Part shown: positions 7,949 to 16,643 of the stretch, piece by piece
Numbering within the stretch: position 1 is the stretch's first letter
How the letters are laid out: every line of letters starts with the position of its first letter
Assembly: GCA_000169075.1 (NCBI GenBank)
Contig: AAVT01000002.1
Coordinates: 1-64,000 of the forward strand
Direction of reading: 5' to 3'
Origin: a marine gamma proteobacterium HTCC2143
Lineage (GTDB): Bacteria; Pseudomonadota; Gammaproteobacteria; Pseudomonadales; Dasaniaceae
Length of the DNA: 64,000 bases
Made by a program: the position numbers and the translations under genes
Notes under the pieces: generated by a model
Told to the model about the DNA's origin: nothing
Databases searched by the model: none
What the model saw: only the letters and a program-made list of their open reading frames with translations

Positions 7949-8788
7949 TTAGGTGGTGTTAATCGCGCCTATCCTTTGGCAGGTTGAGCAGGTATAAATT
8001 CTTCTTGAGTTGGCTGTAGAGCGTTGAATTTTGGTCTGGCACACACGGCATGGTTTGCCTGCGCGGCCAAAAACAAAAAAACGTGCCTTGCCGTAGGTAA
8101 CCCCTTGTTTTTTTAAGACCTTGTATTGGCGCTCTGGAATAGTGACGCCTGCCAATGAATAGCTGCGCTGACTCACCTCTAGAGTAGTGCGTGCAAGCTT
8201 GCCAATTTGACCTTTGCTAAGATCACGTGATTTGCACGAAGGATGAATGCCTGCAATAAATAAGATTTCGCTGCGCAGGTAATTACCTAATCCGGCCAGG
8301 AAAGCCTGGTCTAGATACACAGAACTAAGGGCTCTACCCGCAAAGGCTTTGCTTTGCAGTCTATCAGCCACAGTTCGCCAAGCTAAGCTGGGGTTGAGGA
8401 TGTCGGGACCGATGCGTTTTAAAAAATGATGCTCTTCAATGTGCTGCGTTTCCCAGACGGTAATATCCGAGGCACTGAAAAGTAGGGCGCTATGCTGGTC
8501 GGTGTGTATGGCTAACCTTAGCTGGCGATTGGTCTTGGGCAGCTTGTCGCGTTTAACAACGTGCCACACCCCATAGAGTTGATTGTGCGAATAAATCGTC
8601 AAGCCTGAATCGAAATGTGTCAGTAGGGCTTTGCCACGTGTTTCCAGCGACAGCACTTTACTACCTTGCAGCGGCCTTACAAACGGATTTAATGCCGGCA
8701 GTCCAAACTCTATTTTCTCGACTGTTTTATTTTTTAACACCGCTTCAATTTTATCAGCGGCACGACGTATCTCGGGACCTTCGGGCAT
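7949..8788 (-). CDS. nei: Endonuclease VIII-type DNA glycosylase/AP lyase
   Basis: Removes oxidised pyrimidines and cleaves the strand by beta/delta elimination. The N-terminus MPEGPEIRRAADKIEA is that of Nei: P2 is the catalytic nucleophile and E3 the general acid. ETRGKALLTHF carries the conserved lysine near residue 53, YSHNQLYGVW follows, and DQAFLAGLGNYLRSEILF is the helix-two-turn-helix. A C-terminal zinc finger with paired CxxC motifs (CRVC ... CSTC) closes the protein. The 279 residues slightly exceed E. coli Nei (263). Similarity is to Nei rather than MutM. Confidence 0.95.
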   Translation of the reverse strand: MPEGPEIRRAADKIEAVLKNKTVEKIEFGLPALNPFVRPLQGSKVLSLETRGKALLTHFDSGLTIYSHNQLYGVWHVVKRDKLPKTNRQLRLAIHTDQHSALLFSASDITVWETQHIEEHHFLKRIGPDILNPSLAWRTVADRLQSKAFAGRALSSVYLDQAFLAGLGNYLRSEILFIAGIHPSCKSRDLSKGQIGKLARTTLEVSQRSYSLAGVTIPERQYKVLKKQGVTYGKARFFVFGRAGKPCRVCQTKIQRSTANSRRIYTCSTCQRIGAINTT

Positions 8789-8914
8789 AGCCTGGACCTT
8801 TGAGCGATTAAGTTATGGCTATGATACGGTCAGGATGAGATTTTGGGTCTTTGCAGCAGGTTCTTGCTGTCGTTATTGCTGGGTAAAAGCACACCAGATT
8901 AGATGAGGCCGATA

Positions 8915-8949
8915 CAAAAAAGCCGCAGGGCCATATAGGCTGCGGCTTT
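8915..8949 (-). terminator. Rho-independent terminator after tRNA-Arg
   Basis: Inverted repeat AAAGCCGCAG / CTGCGGCTTT (8919-8928 with 8940-8949) followed on the minus strand by a run of T (8915-8921 as A on the plus strand). It sits directly downstream of tRNA-Arg. Confidence 0.8.
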
Positions 8950-8982
8950 CCGATACTGCTTAGTCTTGCTTAGACTCTGTGA

Positions 8983-9059
<77 letters not shown>

Positions 9060-9151
9060 GTAACTCGTGCACTTCGATTGGATTTCAGTGCGGCCGCTAG
9101 ACTAGGTTTTTTGCCGGATTATGTCAACATAAGAACGGTTCAATTGTGCCT

Positions 9152-10201
9152 TTAGCCTCGTCTCGCCTTTACCGCAGCAGCCAATGTTTCCAAAGTAGTC
9201 ACGGTGGTTTCCCAGGAAATACAAGCATCGGTAATGCTGACACCGTAGATATCTGGGTTTTTTTGGTTGCCTTCAATTAAATTGCTTTCAATCATTACGC
9301 CGGCGATGGCAGCATTGCCGGCGGCGATTTGATCGGCGATATCCGCTGCGACAATAGGCTGTCTGCTGAAGTCTTTGCTGCTGTTTCCATGGCTGCAATC
9401 AACCATCAGATGAGGTGGCAACCCGCTTTTTACCAACATGTCAGTTGCCGCGGTGACGGCTTCTTTCTCATAGTTGGGACCCTTATTAGAGCCGCGCAAG
9501 ATAATATGGCAGTCGGTGTTACCGCTAGTGGTGACAATGGCGGAAATACCTTGCTTGGTGACGGAAAGAAAGTGGTGAGGATGAGAGGCAGCACCAATGG
9601 CGTCTATTGCAATTTGTATACTGCCGTCAGTTCCATTTTTAAACCCCACTGGCATTGAAAGCCCAGATGCTAATTCACGATGAACCTGACTTTCAGTGGT
9701 ACGCGCGCCAATAGCGCCCCAGGCAACTAGATCAGCAAAAAACTGCGGTGAAATTGTATCTAGAAATTCGCAGCCGGCAGGAATGCCCATCGCGGCCACA
9801 TCAAGCAGCAAATGTCTTGCTACCCGGAGTCCTTGATTGATATTGAAGCTGCCATCCAAGTGCGGATCATTGATGAGTCCCTTCCAGCCCACGGTAGTGC
9901 GGGGCTTTTCGAAATAGACGCGCATGACAATCAGCAGCTCGGAATCAAATAATCCTATAATGTCCCGCAGGCGCGTAGCATATTCAATGGCCGCTTCTGG
10001 GTCATGAATGGAGCAGGGGCCTACAACGACTAATAAGCGGTCGTCTTGGCCCTTAAATATGCGGCCGATATCAGCGCGTTTTTTTTGTATCATCGAAGCA
10101 GGCTCTTCGCCCAAGGGCAACTCTTCCATCAGAATAGCAGGAGAGACTAGAGGTCGCATTTCGGCAATATGAACGTCGTCGGTACTGTTTTGATTGGTCA
10201 T
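9152..10201 (-). CDS. 3-deoxy-7-phosphoheptulonate synthase (DAHP synthase, class I)
   Basis: Condenses phosphoenolpyruvate and erythrose 4-phosphate, the first step of aromatic amino acid synthesis. Family marks: VVVGPCSIHDP at ~58-68, MRVYFEKPRTTVGWKGLINDP around 93-113, ARTTESQVHRELASG, and the metal-binding VDCSHGNSSKDF. The 349 residues are standard for AroF/G/H. Which amino acid inhibits it cannot be decided by eye, so no isozyme symbol is given. It is a single gene with a 212-bp gap to its upstream neighbour. Confidence 0.95.
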   Translation of the reverse strand: MTNQNSTDDVHIAEMRPLVSPAILMEELPLGEEPASMIQKKRADIGRIFKGQDDRLLVVVGPCSIHDPEAAIEYATRLRDIIGLFDSELLIVMRVYFEKPRTTVGWKGLINDPHLDGSFNINQGLRVARHLLLDVAAMGIPAGCEFLDTISPQFFADLVAWGAIGARTTESQVHRELASGLSMPVGFKNGTDGSIQIAIDAIGAASHPHHFLSVTKQGISAIVTTSGNTDCHIILRGSNKGPNYEKEAVTAATDMLVKSGLPPHLMVDCSHGNSSKDFSRQPIVAADIADQIAAGNAAIAGVMIESNLIEGNQKNPDIYGVSITDACISWETTVTTLETLAAAVKARRG

Positions 10202-10413
10202 AGTAAATTAGGCGGTATCAATAAAAATTGGTGGCCGATTATACATTAATAATCAGCTGACTGAGCCAGTTTCCAAAGGTTGTATGAGGGGCTTGTTGCG
10301 AGTGGTAAATCTTATTCACGGTTTACTGACAGCAATGACGCAGACTGTGATTTCAATGTACCGATATTTCCAGTGCCCCGGCCATGGCTCGAGCAAGCCC
10401 CCACGAATGAGTG

Positions 10414-11409
10414 TTATGCGTTGACGTCGATGACAACTCGTCCTTTGATGTGCCCAGCAATGATCTGCTCGGCAAGCTGGGGCAAGCGGGACATTGGCTC
10501 CGTGCGGTAAATAGTCGCGAGTGCCTGCTGGTCAGTAAGTTCGGCCAACGCGTCCCAAGCTCTTTGTCGGCGAGGCTGAGAGGCCATTACCGAGTCAATA
10601 CCGCGTAATGTAACGCCACGAAGAATGAAAGGTGCAACAGAGGTTGGCAGTCCCATTCCGCCGGCAAGTCCACATGCCGCTACCAAACCTTCGTACTTTG
10701 TTTGTGCCAGTGCGGTTGCCAGTACTTTGTCGCCGACAGTGTCCACCACGGCTGCCCAAGTTTCTTTTTCCATCGGTTTACTGTCTCTGGCCAGGTCTTC
10801 CCGAGAAATTATGGTATCCGCTCCCAACGACGTCAGAAACTCGCTAGTTTCATCGACACGGCCGGTTGAGGCCGTGACGCTATAGCCTAGGCCAGATAAC
10901 AGTGATATGGCTACTGAACCGACGCCGCCAGCCGCTCCGGTGACTAATATGGGGCCATGTTGCGGTGTGATGCCGTGGTCTTGTATGGCTTGCACGCAAA
11001 GCATAGAGGTGTATCCTGCCGTCCCGATAGCCATCGTTTGCTCAAGGGTAAACGCCGAGGGAACTTTAACCAGCCATTCTGCTTTAAGCCGCTGAAACTG
11101 GCTATAACCACCATTTTCTGTTTCGGATAAACCAAAACCATTGACTAAAACCTTGTCACCGGCTTTGAAATTCTCATTGCTCGATTCCACCACGGTTCCA
11201 GCCAGGTCTATACCGCAAATGAGTGGAAGCTTACGGCATATTCTGCCTTTACCGGCTACTGCGAGGCCGTCTTTGTAATTGAGCGTGGAATAGGCCACTG
11301 CAACCAGTACCTCTTCGTCCGGAAGATCGGCGAGGGTAATTGCTTTAAGTGCTGCGCGAGGTTTGCCGTCAACGTCTTCAGCAACAATGGCATTAAAAGT
11401 ATCAGTCAT
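10414..11409 (-). CDS. acuI: Acrylyl-CoA reductase AcuI / YhdH-type quinone oxidoreductase
   Basis: Medium-chain dehydrogenase/reductase without zinc ligands. It matches the AcuI/YhdH subfamily: STLNYKDGLAVAGKG near residue 41, PLICGIDLAGTVVES, the Rossmann motif VTGAAGGVGSVAISLL near 150, and a GRVVIDV C-terminus. The family reduces acryloyl-CoA to propionyl-CoA with NADPH, which in marine bacteria protects against acrylate from DMSP breakdown. No DMSP lyase is in the window, so that role is only suggested. AGGTAA precedes the ATG. Confidence 0.88.
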   Translation of the reverse strand: MTDTFNAIVAEDVDGKPRAALKAITLADLPDEEVLVAVAYSTLNYKDGLAVAGKGRICRKLPLICGIDLAGTVVESSNENFKAGDKVLVNGFGLSETENGGYSQFQRLKAEWLVKVPSAFTLEQTMAIGTAGYTSMLCVQAIQDHGITPQHGPILVTGAAGGVGSVAISLLSGLGYSVTASTGRVDETSEFLTSLGADTIISREDLARDSKPMEKETWAAVVDTVGDKVLATALAQTKYEGLVAACGLAGGMGLPTSVAPFILRGVTLRGIDSVMASQPRRQRAWDALAELTDQQALATIYRTEPMSRLPQLAEQIIAGHIKGRVVIDVNA

Positions 11410-11605
11410 GGGTTTACCTATTCGTTAAGTGGTGATGTTGATCCGGTTATCTAGCCGAGAAGCTTATCAATGATATTCATAACTATCTACCGAAAAGGTC
11501 TGGTGAGCGATCTGTATCAAGGTTCATGATGGATTGTGCGAGAACGCTTTTTTTGTCGTCACAATAATTTTATGCTGGCTGGCAACTGCTGGAGAGGTGT
11601 TGTTG

Positions 11606-12613
11606 ATGAAAGCGATGGTACTGGAAAAAATCGGGGAGTTGGGAGCGGAGTCATGTCCGTTGAAATTAGTAGAGCTCGAACTACCTGAACCTCAGGTTGG
11701 AGAGCTGCGATTAAAAATACGTGCCTGTGGTGTTTGCCATACCGAACTGGATGAGATCGAGGGCCGAACAGCACCGTCAAGGCTACCTGTCGTGCTGGGC
11801 CATGAAGTGATTGGTATTGTCGATAAATGCGGGTACGGCGTAGACCCAACACTAGCGGGTCAGCGAATGGGTGTTGGTTGGATTTATCACTCCAGCGGTG
11901 GCACGTCGGAAAACCTCTCTTCTGATTTCATCGCAACCGGTCGCGACGTTGATGGGGGCTACGCAGAATATATGGTGGTACCGGCACAGTATGCGTTTCC
12001 AATCCCGGCTCTTTTTTCAGATGCGGAGGCGGCGCCATTACTCTGTGCCGGCAGCGTGGGCTACCGCTCATTAAAGTTGACGGGCTTACAGAATGGCCAA
12101 AGGCTGGGACTTACCGGCTTTGGGGGATCAGCTCATATTGTATTGCAGCTAGCACGGCACTTGTTTCCTGCGTCGGAGATTTACGTCTTTGCTCGGGATG
12201 AGTCTACCCGGCAATTTGCCCGTCAGCTGGGGGCCGATTGGGTCGGCGATAGCGGAGATACGCCACCCCATCGGTTACAGAGTATTATCGATACAACGCC
12301 TGCCTGGCGGCCGGTGGTGGAAGCGATGGGAAATTTGGCACCGGGTGGACGATTGATCATTAACGCTATTCGCAAACAAAATAACGACAAAGGTTGCTTG
12401 AGTGAATTAAGTTACCATCGCCACCTCTGGCTTGAAAAAGAAATCAAAAGTGTGGCTAATATTACCGCTGCAGATATCGCCGAATTCCTACCCTTGGCGG
12501 CGACAATTCCGATCAAAACTGAGGTAAAAACATTTGCACTTGAGCAGGCCAATGAAGCGCTTCGGGAATTAAAGCTGACTGCCGTGCGGGGCGCAAAAGT
12601 ACTATTAATATAG
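11606..12613 (+). CDS. Zinc-dependent alcohol dehydrogenase family protein lacking the structural zinc cysteines
   Basis: Start chosen at an ATG preceded by GGAGAGG (8 bases), 24 codons inside a longer open frame that begins with TTG; this gives 335 residues. Catalytic zinc ligands are present: the cysteine of ACGVCHTELDE, the histidine of GHEVIG and the cysteine of PLLCAGSVGYRSL. The segment that normally carries four structural-zinc cysteines reads GWIYHSSGGTSENLSSDF and contains none. A glycine-rich coenzyme loop (LTGFGGSAHIV) and DGGYAEYMVVPA match the TIGR02822-like group of ADHs. Substrate unknown. Confidence 0.85.
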   Translation: MKAMVLEKIGELGAESCPLKLVELELPEPQVGELRLKIRACGVCHTELDEIEGRTAPSRLPVVLGHEVIGIVDKCGYGVDPTLAGQRMGVGWIYHSSGGTSENLSSDFIATGRDVDGGYAEYMVVPAQYAFPIPALFSDAEAAPLLCAGSVGYRSLKLTGLQNGQRLGLTGFGGSAHIVLQLARHLFPASEIYVFARDESTRQFARQLGADWVGDSGDTPPHRLQSIIDTTPAWRPVVEAMGNLAPGGRLIINAIRKQNNDKGCLSELSYHRHLWLEKEIKSVANITAADIAEFLPLAATIPIKTEVKTFALEQANEALRELKLTAVRGAKVLLI

Positions 12614-12650
12614 ACTATTTGATGATTAGAATAGTCAGTGTCTAACTGAT

Positions 12651-14321
12651 TCACCCTTGAGATGATTTAATATCTTGCCACAGTTCAATGGAATGCAGGA
12701 GGCTGTGTATAGCGTGAAGTATTTCTCGGTTGACATTTAACTGGATTGAAAGCTCGGGTCCAGACTGCTCCGTTTTTATCGCCCGCTGGTAGACGCCGGC
12801 ATTCATTTCCTGAAAATGTAAATCGTTTGCTGTTGCCATGGTCTTTAGCTGTTCTTGCAAATAGCTGTCTTCGTTGTGGTTAAAAAGTAAAGGCAGTAGA
12901 CCGCCATAGAGGTCGCTGAGAAACTGCTGCTGTTGTGTGAGTTGCCAGCTTGCTGCTGTATTGCCACGACTCTGGCCTTGTTGCAGTTGTTTAATATCGG
13001 AAGCAATATTCTGAATGGTTTTGCTGGCGTAGACGATAGCTCGTGCGAGTTCCTGCATCCGTCCAAGCAGTATTGACTGACGTTCGTCCAGCCGCACCTG
13101 TTGCAGTTTATAGGCAAGCTGGAACAGAGTTCCCTCTTGGTGTTTTATTTCTCCGTAGGTGTGTTTGGGGCTATGGTCGTGTTTTATCGAGTTGCTAACG
13201 GTGGCTAGTGTTTGTTGCAAGCCGCTATCCAGCGAGAGTGCTGTGGTCTTAATGTTGAGTAAGCGCATAGTGTTGACTGCAGCAACGACCCACAGTTGCT
13301 GCAGAGCTTGTTCAATCGCGGGTAAAACAGCCTCGGGAACTGGAGTTTTCATTTGCATGAGAAGTGTAAGGCTGTCTTGAGGAGTTTTAAAAAATCTTTC
13401 GATCCAGCGAGAAAACGGCTTTAATAATGGCAGGAACAACAGCAACCCCAGTAAATTAATCACCGTGTGAAAAGCAACCACACTGTAGAGTAAATCGCTG
13501 ATTCTCAGCACGTGTAAAGTCCATGGTAAAAGTGGGAGCAGGATTAGGAAGGCCAGCATGCTGACAATGACGTTAAAAACGACTTGAGCCAGAGCTAGTT
13601 GCCGCTTAATGCCGGGCCCGGTTAAGCTAGCAAACATGGTTGTTCCGGTGGTACCCAGATTGGCACCAATAACCAGCGCGCCCGCTTCCGGCAAGCTAAT
13701 AAAGCCGGCGTTGATCGCAGTTAACACTAACATCACAACGGCTGAGCTGGATTGGATTAAGGCAGTGGCAACCAGCCCCGCCAGCAGATAAATCAACGGG
13801 TTATAACCTTGCAGCAGGGTAATGTCCCACTGTTGGGGAAGACCGCCAACGCTATCTTTCATTAAACCCAGCCCAAACAATAGCAAGCCTAGCCCGGTTG
13901 CTGTTTTGCCCCAGGCATAAGGTCTACTCGATGACGCATTCATGACCTGAACAAATCCCCCAATCCCTAACAGTGGCAGGGCGATGGCGGCGATATCCAG
14001 TTTGAAGCCCAGCGTGGCAACTAGCCAACCGGTGATTGTGGTGCCCAGATTGGCACCGATCAAAACGCCAATGGCATTGTACAATGGCATAATACCCGCG
14101 CTGGCAAAGGCCAGCACCATTAGACTGACCATTGAACTGCTTTGCAGTACTGTGGTGATTAAGGCCCCAATCCCAGCGCTGGACACCGGTCCGGCAGTAG
14201 ACCTAGCGAGACGAGCCTTCAGTCGAGAGCCACTTAGCGCTGTAATACCGGCTTCCAGTCGTGACATTCCGTAGAGAAACACGCCAAGGCCAATCATTAA
14301 TTCCCAAACAATGGATAACAT
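12651..14321 (-). CDS. Na/Pi cotransporter family protein with PhoU-like C-terminus
   Basis: Inner-membrane transporter of the NptA/YjbB type. Two inverted Na/Pi repeats carry the signature QSSS: TTVLQSSSMVSLMVL and TALIQSSSAVVMLVL, each followed by a GANLGTT segment. About eight to nine helices fill the first ~310 residues; the rest is a helical PhoU-like domain rich in Gln and Leu. Start chosen at an ATG preceded by AAAGG; a GTG at 14402 would add 27 polar, basic residues and seems less likely. Probable role: phosphate export or homeostasis. Convergent with the alcohol dehydrogenase gene. Confidence 0.9.
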   Translation of the reverse strand: MLSIVWELMIGLGVFLYGMSRLEAGITALSGSRLKARLARSTAGPVSSAGIGALITTVLQSSSMVSLMVLAFASAGIMPLYNAIGVLIGANLGTTITGWLVATLGFKLDIAAIALPLLGIGGFVQVMNASSSRPYAWGKTATGLGLLLFGLGLMKDSVGGLPQQWDITLLQGYNPLIYLLAGLVATALIQSSSAVVMLVLTAINAGFISLPEAGALVIGANLGTTGTTMFASLTGPGIKRQLALAQVVFNVIVSMLAFLILLPLLPWTLHVLRISDLLYSVVAFHTVINLLGLLLFLPLLKPFSRWIERFFKTPQDSLTLLMQMKTPVPEAVLPAIEQALQQLWVVAAVNTMRLLNIKTTALSLDSGLQQTLATVSNSIKHDHSPKHTYGEIKHQEGTLFQLAYKLQQVRLDERQSILLGRMQELARAIVYASKTIQNIASDIKQLQQGQSRGNTAASWQLTQQQQFLSDLYGGLLPLLFNHNEDSYLQEQLKTMATANDLHFQEMNAGVYQRAIKTEQSGPELSIQLNVNREILHAIHSLLHSIELWQDIKSSQG

Positions 14322-14702
14322 CAGCGGTGCCTTTCTCCCTGGCGAATTATGCTGTTCGAGTTTAGTGTACACATGTTTGGGTCGATGAAGAACTACTCTC
14401 ACGATCTGTAAAATGTGCTCTTTTGCAACTTAGCCCTAGTGTCTATACACCGAATGCCTCTGAAACCGATCAAGCTCGGCGGCAAGTCGGTAGCAAAGGG
14501 TGACTGCAAGCAAGTAGCGCTAAGCGATTTATTTGGCTTGGAAGAACAGCCGATAACGGGGTCAAAATGATGTGTTTAATCTCGTTATCAGCGGCCTGCG
14601 GCGCTGATAAGTGTGTTGAGTGCTGGACTAGCGATAAATCTCATTTGACAGGCAAGTCTCAATCAGTATGATGCGCTACTGGAATTACGTGGACGCAAGT
14701 TT
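14322..14702. other. Intergenic region between divergent transporter and panD genes
   Basis: No gene recognised. It contains a 9-bp inverted repeat TTATCAGCG / CGCTGATAA (14585-14593 with 14602-14610) with no T-run. This could be an operator or a short hairpin upstream of panD. Confidence 0.4.
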
Positions 14703-15083
14703 ATGCTGACGAAAATGTTGAAAGCCAAGTTGCATATGGCCTGTATCACGCAGGCGGAGCTTTGGTATGACGGTTCCTGTGCTATCGATCGAGATTTGGT
14801 AGAGCTGGCGGGAATGCGAGAATTTGAGCAGATTGATATCTACAACGTCAGTAATGGCGAACGGTTCAGTACCTATATCATATTGGCGGAGCCCGGCTCG
14901 GGCACCATTTCTATGAATGGCGCCGCGGCGCGGAAAGTGCAAGTCGGAGATCGAATCATCATTGCCACCTACGGGCATTTAGACGATGATGAGCTCGCAG
15001 CCTTTAAACCGAAGCTGGTCTATCTGAACGACGATAACTCGGTTGAAAGGTCAACCAATACGATAGCAATGCAGACAGCCTGA
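14703..15083 (+). CDS. panD: Aspartate 1-decarboxylase precursor
   Basis: Pyruvoyl enzyme making beta-alanine for pantothenate and CoA. The 126-residue proenzyme has the self-cleavage site G24-S25 in [12 protein letters not shown], which yields the pyruvoyl group at S25. [15 protein letters not shown] at the start and [19 protein letters not shown] in the second half are typical. It stands alone, without panB or panC nearby. Confidence 0.96.
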   Translation: MLTKMLKAKLHMACITQAELWYDGSCAIDRDLVELAGMREFEQIDIYNVSNGERFSTYIILAEPGSGTISMNGAAARKVQVGDRIIIATYGHLDDDELAAFKPKLVYLNDDNSVERSTNTIAMQTA

Positions 15084-15107
15084 GTCTCAAAGCAACGCCG
15101 TTCTATA

Positions 15108-15135
15108 ATGCCGCTGGTTTGTTCTGCAGCGGCAT
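15108..15135. terminator. Stem-loop between convergent panD and DUF819 genes
   Basis: ATGCCGCTG / CAGCGGCAT, 9-bp perfect arms with a 10-base loop, lies in the short gap between two convergent genes. T-runs are short on both sides, so it is at best a weak bidirectional terminator. Confidence 0.4.
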
Positions 15136-15138
15136 CGG

Positions 15139-16296
15139 TTACAGAAACATTCCCCAGTATTTGAAGATCAAGGTTCCCAGAAAGGTCCCCAGCGCGTAAC
15201 CAAACACCCCGACTAAAATCCCCGGAGCGACCAAATTATTCCAGCCCTTAGTGGCGGCAAGGGCAGGGGCGGTGGTCGCGCCGAGAATTGCGGCATTCGA
15301 TGCGGTAATCAACTCCGGCAGGCTCAATCCCAGTAGACTACCCAAACCAAATGTCACCAGACAATGAATCGACAGTAAGATCAGCACCAAACTGATGAGT
15401 ATTGGCGCTACATTGATCATTGCGAGAATGTCAGCACCTGCGGCAATAGAGGCAAAAAACACGAAGGACAGGCCGACGCCCAGCTCAAAACTCCCCGACA
15501 GTTGTTTAACCAGACGTGGGCAAAGGGTTGCCAGCAATAATGTCAGGCTGCTAATAACGACATAGCGCCAACCATTGCCTATGATGCCACTGATCAGGTC
15601 ACCGACAACCACTATGACCATCGCTATAGCGAGTGCTGCCATCAATGACATCGCGGTTATCGGTAAGGCTTGTACTTCTTTAATGATTTCACGATGGTCG
15701 TGATCGTTATAGCGCGCTGCCAGCCAGCGCCAACCGGGTACGAGGGCGAGCATCCCAAGATAGACAGCGCTGAACAAGTTGTCGGCAGCGGTAGCTGCAG
15801 AAAAAAACGATGCATCGTTACTGAGACCGGTAATTTCCCCCAGCGCAGCATAATTGACTGATCCACCAATATAGGTCGAGGCAAAAAGGCCGGCAATAGC
15901 CGGTTCTAATTGCGCCGGTGATAGCCCCGAGTGAATTCCCAGTGACGATAGGTCGAGCACTAAGGCGGCGACTGTCACGCCCAAAACCGTACCGAGGCTG
16001 GCTAGTAGAAATGCACCGGTGGTTCGATTCGTTTCAAAAAATATCTGCTTAAGATTTGCCTTAAATAAAAATAGCGGGATGAGTATCGGTACCAGATAAG
16101 TAAAAACAAAATCGTAGGCCGCCGACTGATGCGGAATAATATTCAGATTGGCAGCAGTGATAGCCGCCAGAATAGTGATGACTGCGCCAGTGATATGTGA
16201 ACCGATGCGTGTTTTCTCACCCATGAACCCAATCACCGCTATCACGAAGAGCGCGGTCATTACCGCCATATCATTATCAGGGTTAAGCATTGTCAT
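15139..16296 (-). CDS. DUF819 family (YjcL-type) membrane protein
   Basis: About 385 residues with some 11 predicted hydrophobic helices. DUF819 landmarks include GEKTRIGSHITGAVITI at the N-terminus, PILIPLFLFKANLKQIF, a STYIGGSVNYAALGE segment and, near the end, ASNAAILGATTAPALAA. The start is uncertain: the ATG at 16296 is preferred over an upstream TTG; a second ATG lies two codons further in. Function is unknown; the fold suggests a carrier. Confidence 0.85.
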   Translation of the reverse strand: MTMLNPDNDMAVMTALFVIAVIGFMGEKTRIGSHITGAVITILAAITAANLNIIPHQSAAYDFVFTYLVPILIPLFLFKANLKQIFFETNRTTGAFLLASLGTVLGVTVAALVLDLSSLGIHSGLSPAQLEPAIAGLFASTYIGGSVNYAALGEITGLSNDASFFSAATAADNLFSAVYLGMLALVPGWRWLAARYNDHDHREIIKEVQALPITAMSLMAALAIAMVIVVVGDLISGIIGNGWRYVVISSLTLLLATLCPRLVKQLSGSFELGVGLSFVFFASIAAGADILAMINVAPILISLVLILLSIHCLVTFGLGSLLGLSLPELITASNAAILGATTAPALAATKGWNNLVAPGILVGVFGYALGTFLGTLIFKYWGMFL

Positions 16297-16594
16297 AAAA
16301 ACTCGCAAATGGACGGTTTAATCGTTGGTAGGCTGGAGCTTAACGGCGGTTTCTATCCAGTCAAACAAGTATAACTGGTCATTTTCGGAGGTGGTAACTT
16401 TTCCACTAGAATAACGAAACAATAAAACAGCAGGTGTTAGTTAAGCGAATTGACCCGCAAAAATAGTAGAATTTGATGAAATAGGAAATAGGAAATAGGA
16501 AATAGGAAATAGGAAATAGGAAATAGAGGTAGAGGTTAAAAGAGGTGTTTCAAACAAAGGGCGTGTTGTGAAAGATTACGGGAAGTTTTCTGAT
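16297..16594. other. Intergenic region with a tandem repeat
   Basis: No gene. Apart from the 7-bp tandem repeat at 16478-16526, only unstructured AT-rich sequence lies between the DUF819 promoter side and the receptor terminator. Confidence 0.5.
16478..16526. repeat. Seven tandem copies of a 7-bp unit (GAAATAG)
   Basis: Seven exact copies of GAAATAG fill 49 bp, followed by degenerate AGGTAGAGG. Non-coding, between the ends of two gene blocks. The copy number probably varies between strains by slippage. Confidence 0.95.
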
Positions 16595-16629
16595 AAAAAA
16601 ATACCCGAGGGATAAATATCCCTCGGGTA
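16595..16629 (-). terminator. Strong Rho-independent terminator of the first TonB-dependent receptor
   Basis: A perfect palindrome of 13-bp arms (16602-16614 with 16617-16629, core TACCCGAGGGATA), of which the innermost pairs form the loop. On the minus strand a run of seven T follows (16595-16601). It ends 14 bp downstream of the receptor stop. Confidence 0.9.
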
Positions 16630-16643
16630 AGTTTGAGTCTACA

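Noticed and set aside
16478..16526. Possible CRISPR-like array
   Set aside because: Unit of 7 bp with no spacers; a simple tandem repeat. The same holds for the 9-bp repeat at 28279.
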